64,000 bases of DNA from Favolaschia claudopus (lineage: Eukaryota; Basidiomycota; Agaricomycetes; Agaricales; Mycenaceae). Shown here piece by piece: positions 31,877 through 43,579 of this stretch. A program made the position numbers and the translations under genes. Location: the NCBI GenBank assembly GCA_037176885.1, contig JAWWNJ010000196.1:284762-348761 (forward strand). Direction: 5' to 3'. A model generated the notes under the pieces. That model was given only the letters and a program-made list of their open reading frames with translations, ran no database searches and was not told the origin of the DNA. Within the stretch, counting starts at the first letter, position 1; each line of letters starts with the position of its first letter.

Positions 31877-33052
31877 TTGGGGGAGCTTGCTCCCCCCTTT
31901 TGTCTGAGGTTCCCGAAAAGTGGATGGCTGTGCAATGTGCCTACTCTCCCACGGGTACGCCATCAGCTGTGATCTCCCACGGGTACGCCATCAATATGTG
32001 ATGGAGGCTTAGACTCAGACCTGAGACGAGTGGCCTCAAGTTGGCCTCAGGTTAGTCTAGAAGTTCCCGCGGGCCCGGTCCTGGAGGGTCGACTTATTAT
32101 ATAATCACTCAGTTTGGCAGGTCGTTCCCACGGCACGTTCTCGCCTATTCCACTGTAGCTCCCCACCCTTCCGTGCAAATTCGAGGTCCAGAAGCACCCT
32201 AAGGTATATCTGAATAGTCGCCGGGGTGTTTTATAATCTTACCTGCTACAACGTAGTTAGATTTGAGAAAAGTTTCAAATTGGCCGGCCGTGGCCGGCGG
32301 CCAACGCAGTGCAGTTTAATCTCTGCGAATTCTGAAGCTCTCGCCGCAATTCCAGCGGGAAATGTTATCTTCTTAGGCCCTTATTGATGTTATTTATCAA
32401 AACTGCCGAAAAACGCGTTGCAAACTGCGTAACAGAACGCGAGAAATTTCAGATTACATAATAAGGGGACCCTCCCGTCAACGCACCGTGGGAAGCGACA
32501 GACTAATATATAACAACCGCAGGCACGAGGACCTTTTGTTTATATTGTCTGTTTATAAGAGACTACCTCAAGGTGGCCTACTGTACAGCGGTGCACTCGG
32601 GGAAAATGCAGTCAAGGAATACTCTCAGCCAAGGGCCGGCATCAACAGGAAATCAAGTATAAGGAGTCATCGCGCCCTTAAAGACACCACATGGCACAAA
32701 GGCAGCTGGCAGTCGAGTTCAATTCACACAATTCCGGAAAAAAAAAATCAAAGACACCTGGCCAGCAGTCAAAAGTGCACAAATTCCTGTATTCAGCTCA
32801 TGGTAGCAGATTTCACCGGGACTGCAACAGTAATACAAGAAAGATGCCTTGAGTTGTGAATCGAAGGCTGATCTAAGGACAAAACTTGGCCTCTCAGTCT
32901 AACTTCTGAGATTCTCAGGTCGAGAGATAGCTTTCTTTTTTCCATTGACTGATGCACAGTTTTGATTTTTTTTGTCGTACTTCTGTGTAGTCTGGACGGA
33001 ATTAACGCAAGCTCCCCCTCATCTGTAAGCCGGGCACCGGCATTACAAGACA
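31877..33052. mobile_element. Palindrome-ended element, copy C
   Basis: The left end ATTGGGGGAGCTTGCTCCCC matches copies A and B, followed by a two-unit repeat of CCCACGGGTACGCCATCA (31,949-31,996). The right end has CAAGCTCCCCCTCATCTGTA then GCCGGGCACCGGC and ATTACA. The interior is longer and mostly different from A and B; it includes 32,410-32,580, similar to 10,580-10,735. The right edge directly abuts the Helitron helicase fragment (open frame from about 33,060), so this insertion or rearrangement may have truncated that gene. Confidence 0.55.
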
Positions 33053-33110
33053 TAGTTTATGATACCTACCTAACCTACCCATCTTGGCAAACAATGAATA
33101 TCATGAGATG

Positions 33111-36100
33111 TAGTGCTGCCGGAAGCTGGAGTTAGCTCCGAGCTGAGTTCAGCTCCAACTCGGCCCGTTACCATAAACGGCACCTCGAGGTGATGCCAGC
33201 TCGCCTCGCCTCGGCCCCCAAAACAGGCACTGTGACACTTTTGACAGCGTCACTGAGTGACTGCGCGTCAAGCACAATCCTCGTCCTCCCGCTCACCGGT
33301 TAGCGCGTTCCTGCCGCGAACCTATCCTCCTATGATTCACCTCAACCTCGCTTGGCGTCGACGTCACCGCCTGGCTGCTACGGAGAATGCGAAACGCCCC
33401 ACACAGAGCTGGAAAATATGACGCAAAGGTGGCGCGTCGGGATAGTGCGTTGGCGCACTCAGGGTCCAAGGTACGCGCAATAGATACCTCCGAAATGTTA
33501 TATATATTGCCCCAATTATACTCCATTCCAACCCTCCCTCTTGTGAACTCCCATGGCCTCGCCGTCCTGCCAATGCGGCAACCCGCAGGCATGCACTTGC
33601 TACATCCAACCCCGCGTCAAAACAATTTCACAACGAATTCCTACCCCACGCCCAACGTCTTTGGCTCCTGGCCTGGCTCTCAGGCTCATGCCATGCCTCT
33701 CCCGCCTCAAGCTTTCATCCCCGGATCGCCGTATCCTCCACCACCTCCCGTCACTTTCGCCAGACTTACGGCTTTCAAAATACATACCCCGCCTCATTTA
33801 ACACCGTGATTCCTCCCCCTTCCTCTGCGGCAACCCATGCACCATTGTCGACGCGACTAACACGATTAATGCCGGCCTCGCTCCGCCACAGCGCAAGAAG
33901 AAACGTAAAGCGAATCCCAACGCTAACTCGGCAGCTACATCGCGCACCCGTCGCCGCATCGACCCCAACTCCACCTCCGAACCGGCTGTGTTCGGGGTCG
34001 GTCCGTCTGACCCAAATGTTGCAGCGGCAGCAGCTGCCTCTGAATCAGTTTCCCATCCTTCAATCCCTCACCCCAACTTCGGCTCTTTGGTCAATCAATC
34101 TTCGGCATCCGGAGACGATGCAACAGATGTTTGGTATTTGTTCGAGGCGTTCACGGCGCTTCTGCGCCAACCGTCGCACCAGAACCAACGGAAATGAAGG
34201 AAGATCGACCGTGAGTTTTAATGATTTATTCCCGAGTCTGAGGGCTAACCGTGTTCAGCTGTTTTCCGCATGTCGTCAATATTGCTGTCAAAGCCGCTCT
34301 CGCAACACTTCCCGAATTACCTGCTCCTCAAGATGGTGTCGATTCGGACAACTACGGCACGACCGATTCCCGAGGCACTGAAGCAGGATGTCGGGTATTG
34401 GGAGGCGCTAAGAAAAAATCCAGTCAACAAACTCGTACACTCGTTACATCGTGCCGAGCGTCTGGTCAACGACGGGATAATTTTAAGGAGACGATAGAAC
34501 GTGGCAACGAGGAGGGCGGCTTCGGCAAACCGCCTTGAAGCTGCGCGTCATACAGCTCTTGCAAGATGTCGACAACGCGTTGGTCGGCTACGTTCTTGAT
34601 GATAGACCGGTATCTTGAGCAAGATTTGGTTTGTTCTATTGTTTTTTCTTGCCAGTAGTGATTGAATTTGACTTGGAATTTCGTTTAGGCTGTTGAGGCA
34701 TTTCTCGATGACCCAATGCAAGTCGAAATTTCGGATGATCGACTCGATCCAGTCACCAAGACTGTTCTCATCGACATTCGGCGGTTTTTACAGGTTCCGC
34801 ATCTTGTCCAGGAGATAGTCTCTGCGGAGAAAGCACCTACCCTGTCCTATGTGCTTCCACTCTACGAGCAGCTCATTGCCGCCCTCAAGCTTCTTGCACG
34901 AGAGCTCCCGAAAATCAGTCTCGGTATCAACGCCGCTGTCGACAAATTCACAGAATATCTTGGGATGTCTCGGCGCACTCGAATGTATGCGCTAGCGATG
35001 GGTAATTACTTCCTTGTTTGTCTCTTAATTCGCTTCAATCACTCATATTTAACTTTCAGTTCTAAATCCGACGACAAAACTCCAGTGGCTAAGGGACAAC
35101 TGGTCTTCATCAGATGCTGAAGAAGCCAGAACCTGATTCGTGCAGCGGTGCGTCCCAACTTTCACATTATACTGCGCTACTGACAAACTCCAAGATGCTG
35201 GAGTACCGCCGGAGTTCCGCGCTCACCAGAACTCTCCGAGCACTGTGCACATAGCTTCGACCGCCAGCCGCCGCGCTGTTCACACGCCGTCTGCATCCCA
35301 TGCCGCCCGTGCCCAGAAATCTGGGTTTGCGAAGCTTGGTGCTCTTGTAAAAGAGCTGTCTGCTTCCGACATCGAATCCCCACCGAGTACTCAAAGTCCG
35401 CAGCCGCTTTCGGAGGAAGAGCAAGTAGAGGCAGAGCGCCTTTGAGAAGGAGGGTTTGCTGGGAGGCTCGGACCCAGAGTATGAGGACCTTGACTTGCTC
35501 CGCTACTGGGAGGTGAGTTTAAGTATGTTCTTATACAATGTTGGTCTGAAAAATGTTGCAGGCTCGTCAATATCGGTTCCGTTCCTATTTCGCGTGGCGC
35601 TTGATGTATTGCCTGTTCAGGCTTCTGCGGTACCATGCGAGCGTGTTTTCTCTTCCAGCAAGGACACAGATGCCTCCCTACGCAACAGTCTCTCCCCCGA
35701 GATGATGGAAATGCTCCAGATTCTCAAATTTATTTATCGACAGGATCGCATCAAATTTTGCGAGGACTTCGTCGTAACTGAGGAAGATCTGTCTGTTGTT
35801 GATATTGACCCTGATGTAGCAGAAAGGTTGATTGCGTCAGGGCGTACTCAAGAGCTTGAGGATCTTATAGAATCTTCCTGGGCTTCGCCCGTTTGATTTT
35901 TGCGTTGTGTTCACTTATAAGTATAATCATTGTGCTTTGTATTGTTCCATAATTTACTCATAAACTGTATAGTCTTTTATTGTGCATATGTTTATTGTAC
36001 TTATTGGAGAATTGTAGCACATTTTAGAGGTGCATACGAGGTCAAAACAGTGCAATGCAGCTCAAAACGAGGAGACGGGGAACCGTGGGACGGAAACTTC

Positions 36101-36206
36101 CATTTATGGATGTCAGCTCCGAGCTGCCTCGGCCCAACTCCGAGCTCGAGCGAGCTGATGGGCAATCACCTCGAGCTCAGCTCCAACTCAGCTCCCGGCA
36201 GCACTA
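33111..36206 (+). mobile_element. hAT transposon, complete ends, internally deleted (copy 1)
   Basis: The element starts TAGTGCTGCCGGAAGCTG and ends with the inverse CTCCCGGCAGCACTA. ATGAGATG is directly repeated at 33,103-33,110 and 36,207-36,214, a perfect 8-bp target duplication. Both ends are rich in GAGCTC/CTCGAGGT words in inverted order. It has inserted into the Helitron helicase fragment: removing the element and one duplication restores an open reading frame across the junction. A near-identical copy is at 46,758-49,847. Confidence 0.93.
33553..35896 (+). pseudogene. hAT transposase remnant (copy 1)
   Basis: It starts MASPSCQCGNPQACTCY at 33,553, about 50 bp after a TATATATAT box (33,499-33,507). 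A Pro/Ala-rich N-terminus with a basic run PPQRKKKRK follows, then 'CFPHVVNIAVKAAL' (34,258-34,300), a LRVIQLLQDVDTRWSATF-type block, LPLYEQLIAALKLLARELPK, GMSRRTRMYALAM and VLNPTTKLQWLRDNW. The hAT dimerisation region follows (SAVPCERVFSSSKDTDASLR, LQILKFIYR), with a stop at 35,896. At least two introns are visible (GTGAGT at 34,208; GTGAGT at 35,513). The zinc-finger and first catalytic-Asp region expected between the Pro-rich part and CFPHVVN is missing. Several single-base shifts also break the frame, including ones absent from copy 2. Intact relatives catalyse cut-and-paste transposition; this one should not. Confidence 0.85.
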
Positions 36207-36214
36207 ATGAGATG

Positions 36215-38365
36215 ACTGAGCCAAGTGATGGACCGAGCGGTACACACTTAGCTCAAGATACATATGTCGAAGATGTATGGGATAAGACTTACAGCGAGCG
36301 AAGGGATCGGTATAAGCAGAATGTGTCCATGCCAACCTCCGTTGAAGCTTCAAAATCTGTAACAGAGAGTTCCAAAGAGGGCGGAGCTTGTATTTCCAAT
36401 GGGAGCGAGTTCCGAAATGCAGCTGAACAGACAATGGAAATCAGACAAGATATTCGAGGTTCGGAGCCGGAGAAAAACATAGACATTGAGACTCACATAG
36501 CAAAGTGGACTCTGAATAAGGAGCAGGCGCACGCATTCCGGATTATTGCAGAGCATAGCCTGCAGCCTCAACCTGAACAATTGCGAATGTTCCTAGCAGG
36601 TCCCGGCGGTACCGGAAAATCTCGAGTAATTGATGCATTGCGTGACTTCTTTGAGCTCAGAGGGCAATCACGACGGTTTAGACTTGCTGCCTACACAGGT
36701 GTTGCTGCCGAAACATCGGAGGAATGACATTACATGCCGCATTGTGCTTGAAACAGCGATCAAATGGCTCTACACAAATCAAAACCCGCCGAGACTTGAC
36801 TGCGATGTGGGAAGGGGTTGATTATCTATTCGTCGATGAGGTTTCAATGGTTGGATGTGCGCTGATGCTCAACATTAGCCAAGCTCTCAACGAAGCAAAA
36901 GGGAATGTCTCACCATTCGGAGGCGTGAATGTCATATTTGCCGGAGATTTTGCCCAACTTCACCGGTGGGCGAGACGAAACTGTTTGCGAAGATCAATAC
37001 ATCCTCTGAAAGCGCAGCTGGGAAAAAAGGACAAGAAAATATAATGGGGAAACTACTCTGGCTGTCAGTGAAACACCGTTGTCATGTTGAAACGAATTGA
37101 ACGAGTGCGACGAAGACGAAATCCAGCGACAGGTGAACTTGATGAAGCCGATCCAGAAGCCGTTGAATTTGTAGATCTGCTTGGCCGACTACGTGAAGGA
37201 AGGTGCACTGTCGAGGACTTTGACTGACTCAACTCACGATTGATCACACAATTACGCCCTGATTGGAACGAGCCGCGATTGATAATCTTCCTGTTATAGT
37301 ATCACAAAATGAGCTCAAAGATGCATTGAATGAGAAGGCAGCTAAGGTTACGCACATAAAACTGCGAAAGATCTTCATTGGTATCACGCTACGGACACAC
37401 GAAGCAACGGGACAGTTATATCAGACGACTCCTTGAAAGATCACCTTATGAATAAACTTCACTCTGGTCAGACCAGTTATCGTCTTGGCCGTCTCCCTCT
37501 TGCGATGGGAATGCCCGTAATGATCACACAGAATTTCGATGTACAGAATGGCATTGTGAACGGAACTACGGGAATTGTAAAGCAGATACGCTACAAACTG
37601 AACGAATCAGGCGAAAGAGTTGCTACCTCTTGCATAGTATACGTACCTGACATGACAGGACCAGCCCTCCCGAGCCTACCTCCAAAGCACGCTGCTGTTT
37701 TGGCCGAAACCGTCGACATGACCTTCACACACCCAGACTCCCACAAAAAGTGTGTCATAAGACGAACGCAGCTCCCGTTGGTTCCGGCATTTGCTATGAC
37801 GGCGCACAAAGCTCAGGGTAAGACAATGGAGGCAATAATCGTCGACTTGGAGGAGCACGAGAGGGACGGAGGCGCCTTACGTCATGCTCTCACGCGCCAA
37901 ATCTCTTGACGGCATCTTCATCCTTCGACCCTTCAGCCTCAGCACCATCCAATGCCATCCCAGTCAAGATGTGCGAGCCGAATACAAGAGACTCGACATA
38001 CTCAGTCACCAAACCACCATGAACTTGGGGACAACAGCTGAAGCCTCAGAATCTCAAACCGGCGGTAATGGTGGAGCTAGACGCCTAGCGGCTTTGCAAG
38101 CGACAATGTCGCGCTTGATCGGTGGTCAACCTGCAACTGTGCCTGCACGCAGACGGCAAAATGTGCGACGACGGCCCAATGTTCGAGTGCAAGCCGAAAG
38201 CAAAATGGATATCGAGACAGTAGCTACTGTGCCCCGACCGCAGAAGCGACGTGCAGAAGAGGAGGAGCCTATGCGTCATGCGAGTCTCGCAAACGGAGGT
38301 AATTCATATTGGTGCATCGGTAATTACCTTTTCGCTGTTGCTGTTCGATGCTCTACAGCCTGATT
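36215..38365 (+). pseudogene. Helitron / Pif1-type SF1 DNA helicase remnant
   Basis: In shifting plus-strand frames the SF1B helicase motifs appear in order. Walker A is MFLAGPGGTGKSRVIDAL (36,590). Motif Ia is AAYTGVAA. Walker B is DYLFVDEVSMVG (36,830), followed by FGGVNVIFAGDFAQL (36,925). Further on are MPVMITQNFDVQNGIVNGT (37,510), PAFAMTAHKAQGKTM (37,790) and MLSRAKSLDGIFILRPFS (37,884). The tail ends with a basic PRPQKRRAEEEE stretch and a probable intron (GTAATT to TTTCAG, 38,300-38,368). Such helicases form the C-terminal half of Helitron RepHel and also occur alone as Pif1. The N-terminal linker resembles Helitron RepHel, but no Rep domain precedes it. The 5' side is truncated at the palindrome element and interrupted by the hAT. 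At least four frame breaks make it inactive. Confidence 0.8.
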
Positions 38366-38369
38366 TCAG

Positions 38370-39570
38370 TTCCCCAGGTTTCATTCATCCCGTAATTGCT
38401 GCAACCGCTGCTCCACTGCAAATTTTCGACTTTGCGAGATATGTAACGATAAGGGATTTCCCTTTTTCCGTCGCTTGGAAGTCAATTGTAACTTGGAGTC
38501 ATGGTTTAGCGACTCGCCGATCCTCTCCACGATGCCCGAGCTCTGGCTCACTTTTTTTTTCTTCGAGTCGCACGGCTGTCGGTGCATGACCCCACCTAAC
38601 GCCATATAAATCCCCTCAACACGATGGGGTCTGTCGCATTCTTCTCCCTTCCTTGTTCCCTTCCACTTCATTGTCCTCACACCACCAACTCGAATACTCG
38701 CCACATATGGATCTCATTGGCAGCCGTCGTAACGAACCCCAGCCTGGTCCTGGGGGTGTAATGACTCGTCTGTTTGCGACACATTCATTAAAACGAAAGC
38801 CACAAGCCTCGGCAACCACAAGTTTGGAGGCACTTTCGACCACTCATTCGACTTCTCTGGAATCTACGGGAGCTACAAGTTCACTGACGAATCGCGTCGC
38901 AAGTTCACGGACCAATGTTGTCGGCGAGATTGGATCGGAAGCCGAGGGGACATGGCTTGGAGCTGGCGCGAAAAACCTGCCTGCGGACAAACTGGTATCA
39001 ATGCTTTAATCTTTTCTTAATTTCGTGCCTCGAATCTGACTTGCGGATAGCCCTCACAGAATCGTCCAAGCCACACCGTTGGATCCTCGCTTTGAGGGCT
39101 CCCACTGCAGGGCGGAAGGTCCTTCGCGGGGGTCACACCAACTCCCTTGCGACTTTGGACGAGATTACAAGCGACTGTCACGGAGAGGGTGTTGGAGGGG
39201 ACTTGGGTATGTATGAGACTGGTCTGCTCTTAACGCACCAGGCCTTGGGATGTTGGTATATTTCCCTCCTCTGCCATCACGCATTTCAATATGCCAATCA
39301 ACGGAGTGAGGATTTCGATTGTGCTTCAATCTGATATATATGGGGAGAGGTGGGTGGCGAACAAGAATGGTTGGGAGAACAATGAGTGAGTCTTATCTCT
39401 ATAAGCTTTCTTCCCTTGTACTAAGCTTATTGAAATAGAGATCCGGTGTTGCAAGCAGTGGCTGCTACAGTTGCAAATGCTTCAACGTAGAAGTAGAATT
39501 GACTAGTTTTCTTTCTTGTTACACCTCTTAGAATTCACACCGAGTTTACAAGAAACGCATTAATTGACAT
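38370..39570 (+). other. Intergenic with a possible small gene, unsupported
   Basis: A TATAAATCC box at about 38,604 precedes ATGs at 38,653 and 38,707; the latter frame (MDLIGSRRNEPQPGPGG...) stays open to about 39,000, where a GTATCA...GATAG intron is possible. Another frame gives FDHSFDFSGIYGSYKFTDES. I recognise neither, and the codon pattern is not convincing in either frame, so I do not call a gene. Confidence 0.2.
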
Positions 39571-39572
39571 TA

Positions 39573-39774
39573 GAGGCTTTGCGGTAGCCACTGGTGGCTA
39601 TTGGTGGCTAATTTTTCTCGGGACCGGATGTCAGCCTCTGGGGGGATTAGCCACCATTTGTACGTCCTATTGACAGGATGCAGTGGTGGCTACCTTGAGC
39701 CTTGAGCCGGAGGCTCAAAGAACTATTGCACACGAGGAGCTACGAATAGCCACCGGTGGCTACCGCAAAGTCTC
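39573..39774. mobile_element. 202-bp MITE, TA target (sibling of 6,855)
   Basis: Inverted ends GAGGCTTTGCGGTAGCC and GGCTACCGCAAAGTCTC are flanked by TA (39,571-39,572; 39,775-39,776). GCCACTGGTGGCTA-type palindromic words lie inside both arms. The termini and the TAATTTTTCTC segment match the MITE at 6,855-7,039. Confidence 0.85.
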
Positions 39775-40051
39775 TATTGATAAACAAAAGGGGAGAGAGA
39801 AGTGAACTAAGGTATGGAATTAGAGGGGGTATTGTAAGTAAGCAAGCAAGGAAAGAAAGAGACCGCGGAGAGACAAGAGACAAGGCGACAAGGGAAAAGA
39901 TGATGTAAGGGATTAGGTAGGAGAGATTGATAGCGTATAAGGACTGGATGGTATTTGAGAGAGACAGTTGAGTAGCAGAAGATAGCGTAGTAGGTAAATC
40001 AAGGAGAGTACCAGAATTGCTTCCTCGTCCCAGGCGACAAAGTTCTTGGCA

Positions 40052-41186
40052 CTACAACATTGTAGCAATGCTGCGGGTAGAGCGGATGGGACGTTGAGGC
40101 AGGTCTAGAGTTGGGAGTGCTGAAGTTGTGGCCTGGGTAAAGGGAGGTTCAAATTCTGCTTCTTCGCTGTCACTGTCGGAAATGGAAATCGCGGGGTCGG
40201 GGAGAGAGACCCTGTAGAATGTCAAGACCAGGAGAAAGCCTAGATAAGAATGCAAACTCACCTGTCTCTGAGACAGACTTAGCACGTTGTTTTCCGAGAG
40301 CTTTCTTGCTCTTCGGGGGAGTGTCTGTAAACAAAGTACGCTAAGGGAAAGGGCAGAGAAATAAATCAACCCAGTTACCGTCATGATTAACTCACGGTTC
40401 TTCCGCTTCTGACTCCTCCATGGAAAAGAGGTCCTCTTCCCCCTCTGACATCTCTACGTCGGGAGCCACACATCATAGTCCCCCAAACTTCAGAGGGGAT
40501 GACATGGTGAGTCGCTACAGGAGGATGAATCAATGTCGGATATATTGTGCAGGAAATTGCTCACCCAAAAAAATTCTATGTTGCTGAGGCCTTGCTGTGC
40601 CAAAGTATCGGCTCATTTCAGCGCCGTCAGCTGGTGAGTGGGGGAAACAGAGAGGGTGGCATTGTTCGAATGAGAAACTGCCAGTGAGACTCCCCAGCCT
40701 TCAAGGGGAAATGTTTGTCGAGATATAAGAAGAGGGAGACAAAGAGTCCCCGGAGAAAGTGTCGACATCACCCGCCGTAAGCCCTGTATTGATAGAGAGT
40801 TCTGTCTTGAGGTTGTTGACGGCCAGGCCTCGAGTCTCTAGAAGAGCGATGATCTTGGATGAGGAAGGATTGGGTGGGGATAGTGGAGGTAAGGAAAGTC
40901 GATGTCGAAGCTTGAGTGCCAGCTTTCTGAGTGAGGATTTGGCTTGGATTATAATACTGGGATATGATATCAGAGGGAGAGATTGAAGGCTTTGGGACTG
41001 CCGGGGGTGGCTCCGTCGTTGGTGGTGTTGCAGTGGCAAAATGGGGGCTGCCACTAAAGTAGCGTCTGGATGAAACCCCTCGAGGTGAGCACATGTACAC
41101 TGGAAAGTTCCAGGCTGCTCAATGAATCTGCGGCAACGACACTGGGTGCCTCGATCGTTTTCCCCAGAGCAATACTGAGGATCCAT
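40052..41186 (-). CDS. Second cysteine-motif gene, unknown function
   Basis: The first exon from 41,186 reads MDPQYCSGENDRGTQCRCRR followed by FIEQPGTFQCTCAHLEGFHP, a compact Cys/His motif resembling the N-terminus of the gene at 2,528-6,742 (Cys-x-Cys-xx-Phe, then Cys-x-Cys-x-His...His). Two overlapping frames follow (a Ser/Pro-rich linker at 40,770-41,100), then 3' exons ending at 40,052: EGEEDLFSMEESEAEEP, TPPKSKKALGKQRAKSVSE and ISDSDSEEAEFEPPF, separated by GTGAGT...TTACAG and GTGAGT...CTACAG introns. The middle (40,490-40,700) is not resolved, and a frame slip near 41,060 is needed unless an intron is hidden there. The acidic/basic low-complexity tail suits a nuclear protein. No function is known to me. 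Confidence 0.5.
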
Positions 41187-41504
41187 GAAGGATTGAGCAA
41201 AGAAAGGAAAGGAAACGATTCAAAAAAAGAGAGAGTTGATGTGAGCGGGAGACAAAGAAAAAAACAGCCTTTGTTTGCCCTTGATATTGCCGCAATAGTG
41301 CCGTGCCATTTGTGCCGACTCCTTCATGCTTGTCATCACCGCCGCTTCGCCTAAGGATGGGTACGTTACGTTTCAATATCAATATCCCTAAGTAGGTTCC
41401 AGTGTTCACTCAGCCTTAATAGCCACATAGTGTGTGTATGAAAAAGAAAAGGCCACCTCTAACAACTAGAGAGGAGTGGAATTAATCATCGGTAGAACAT
41501 ATAA

Positions 41505-41648
41505 GGCTCCATTCGGCTGTTGTGTCTTAGCGTCACTTAGCGTCACTTTGGAGCACTTGGGAAAAATTCCACGCCAAACTTTTGGTGAGAAATACTCTTA
41601 AGTGACGTCAAGTGCTCCGACTCGGAAGTGACGCAACCGAATGGAGCC
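41505..41648. mobile_element. 144-bp PIF/Harbinger-like MITE (3-bp TSD TAA)
   Basis: Same ends as 17,611-17,737 (GGCTCCATTCGG and inverse), with TAA directly repeated outside (41,502-41,504; 41,649-41,651). Internal GCGTCACTTAGCGTCACTTT and GTGCTCC words are shared with the sibling. Confidence 0.8.
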
Positions 41649-41651
41649 TAA

Positions 41652-43575
41652 TAAGGCACTTGTATAGTAAGCAGCGACATTGGCTGACTTTCCAGGAATC
41701 CAAAAGTCGGTGGTTCTGCATGCAAGGGCTTCAGCCTGTGGAATTGAAGGAATTATCTTGCTTGAGTACTGTGAGGAGTCAGGCGCCAGACTCAAAGTTC
41801 AAAGGAAGAGAGGTTGAGAAACAAGGAAAGACATGAGCGGTGTTGATGGGGCGGCGGGCCCGAGACAGGTCCCGGACGCCCCGCACTACCGCATTTGGAA
41901 GAGCCATCACTAGGGTTAGCACAGCCACACCCCGAGAAAGTATCAAACACCTTCCAAGATTTTATACTTGCGCCCTTCAAAAAAATAACCTACCCAATAT
42001 TCTCTCACTTCAAGCTCAACTTTTATTTTCTACACCCGACTTTATATTATCATCTTCACCAACTTTATTCTAACACCTCTGTTTTGCAATTACACTCAAG
42101 TAAAAACAAATTCCCTCCTCGACATTTTACTCTCCAAGTTGAAAGTTATATACCTCAGTGGACTTTTGCACGCATTTTCCCTAGATATATGCCAAACCAC
42201 ACATTATACCCTGTTTTTTTAAAAGTGCAAACTGACCGCCATACATCCGCTCAAAACTCACAATAAATACTTTTTCCGCGGGGCCGATTTGAGACAATCA
42301 GTGATGCAATCAATCAACCAGTCCATATGAGCTTACGGAACATGCCTAATTTAGGTCACCACTGATCTACTCCCTCATTTTATATGCTCTCAGAGACCTG
42401 TGACCTCGCTGCTACACCAATTGAGGTTTCCTGGTATGTTAATAACTCTGCCTGGCCCCAATTGTGCAGCAAAAAAACAATTTAAATTTAAATTTTTTCC
42501 TTCGAGACATCAATGATCCCATCAATGATGGGACCTATTTGGTGGTGTTTAGGCCGAGCGCACAATAGCTGCACGATATTCAGCCTGTGCGTAATTCTGC
42601 TGACAGCACATCCCAAAACGGTCTAACTTGTCAAAAGTTCGCTGAAAGTTGCGCAAAGGGCCAGGTTTCTCGACACCCAGGAACTCAAAAAGATTGGCTC
42701 TACCAAATTTTCTACCTAATAGTCTGCAGAAGATTCAAGATGAGCTACTTGAGGCTCTCGACCCGTTTTGGGAGCGTAACAGTCATCCTTATTACGCAGT
42801 ATGCTCAAACCTCTTAAAGCACTGATATTCGACGCAGAAATGTGACTTGAACTGCACAGATAGACTGGAACTGCACTATAGAGGTAGACTCTGCCCAAAT
42901 TTTGTCAAGTTCCGCTGTAGAAGCAAGCAGAATGAGAGGAGGTAAAGTCCACATACTGTGGGAAAACTCCATCAATTTGATAGAGCCATGGTACGGACCG
43001 TACGGTTATGTGGCCGCTGATTGTTCCAGACTCTTATTATAATTTATAAGGTAGGGGACAGACAAATACGGTTGCCCCACGTGATTTCACTACATATGTC
43101 ACCGTCCTCGCTCGCGCTATCACCGGTGTTTTTGTCAAGACATTCGGATCTCTTTGGTCTCATCTCACAGCCCTTCCTCTCTCGGGCCCTTGACTTCATG
43201 TCGGGCACGTCTTGACTTCATGTCAGACATCGTCGTACACCATACTGGATCTAGTACCAGCTCCCGTCTCAACTCTCCCGTGCATTCCAGCTTCGCATGG
43301 GATGGAACCGACCTCTCAGCGCTTCTCTATCACATTCCAGCCCATGGCTCAGCGAAACTTCTCCGCTTTTCGCATTCATTTGTTGCTCTACCTTTGCCTC
43401 GTCCTATGGTGATCTTCTCAAGACCTGATTCCGCAACTGCGCTTTGTTCGTCGAAACGCACGGGGAACTCTGGCCAGTAACTTGTTAACGAGGAGCGGAA
43501 AGATACTGCAATGGTGTGTTATCTACTCTCTTTCTTTTCTTTCTTTCTGTCTTCGTCTCCCTCCACTCGCGGGAC
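41652..43575. other. Intergenic, no supported gene
   Basis: I looked at both strands and saw only short unconvincing frames. A 13-bp word TTGACTTCATGTC is repeated at about 43,190 and 43,212, and ATCAATGATCCCATCAATGA near 42,510-42,530 is a small internal repeat. Nothing else stands out. Confidence 0.3.
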
Positions 43576-43579
43576 CACT

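Noticed and set aside
38607..39334. Small gene after a TATA box
   Set aside because: Two frames compete, neither recognisable, and only one weak intron; not supported without transcripts.
43020..43480. Overlapping plus-strand ORFs of 64-108 codons
   Set aside because: No recognisable motif, all three frames open by composition, no splice context.
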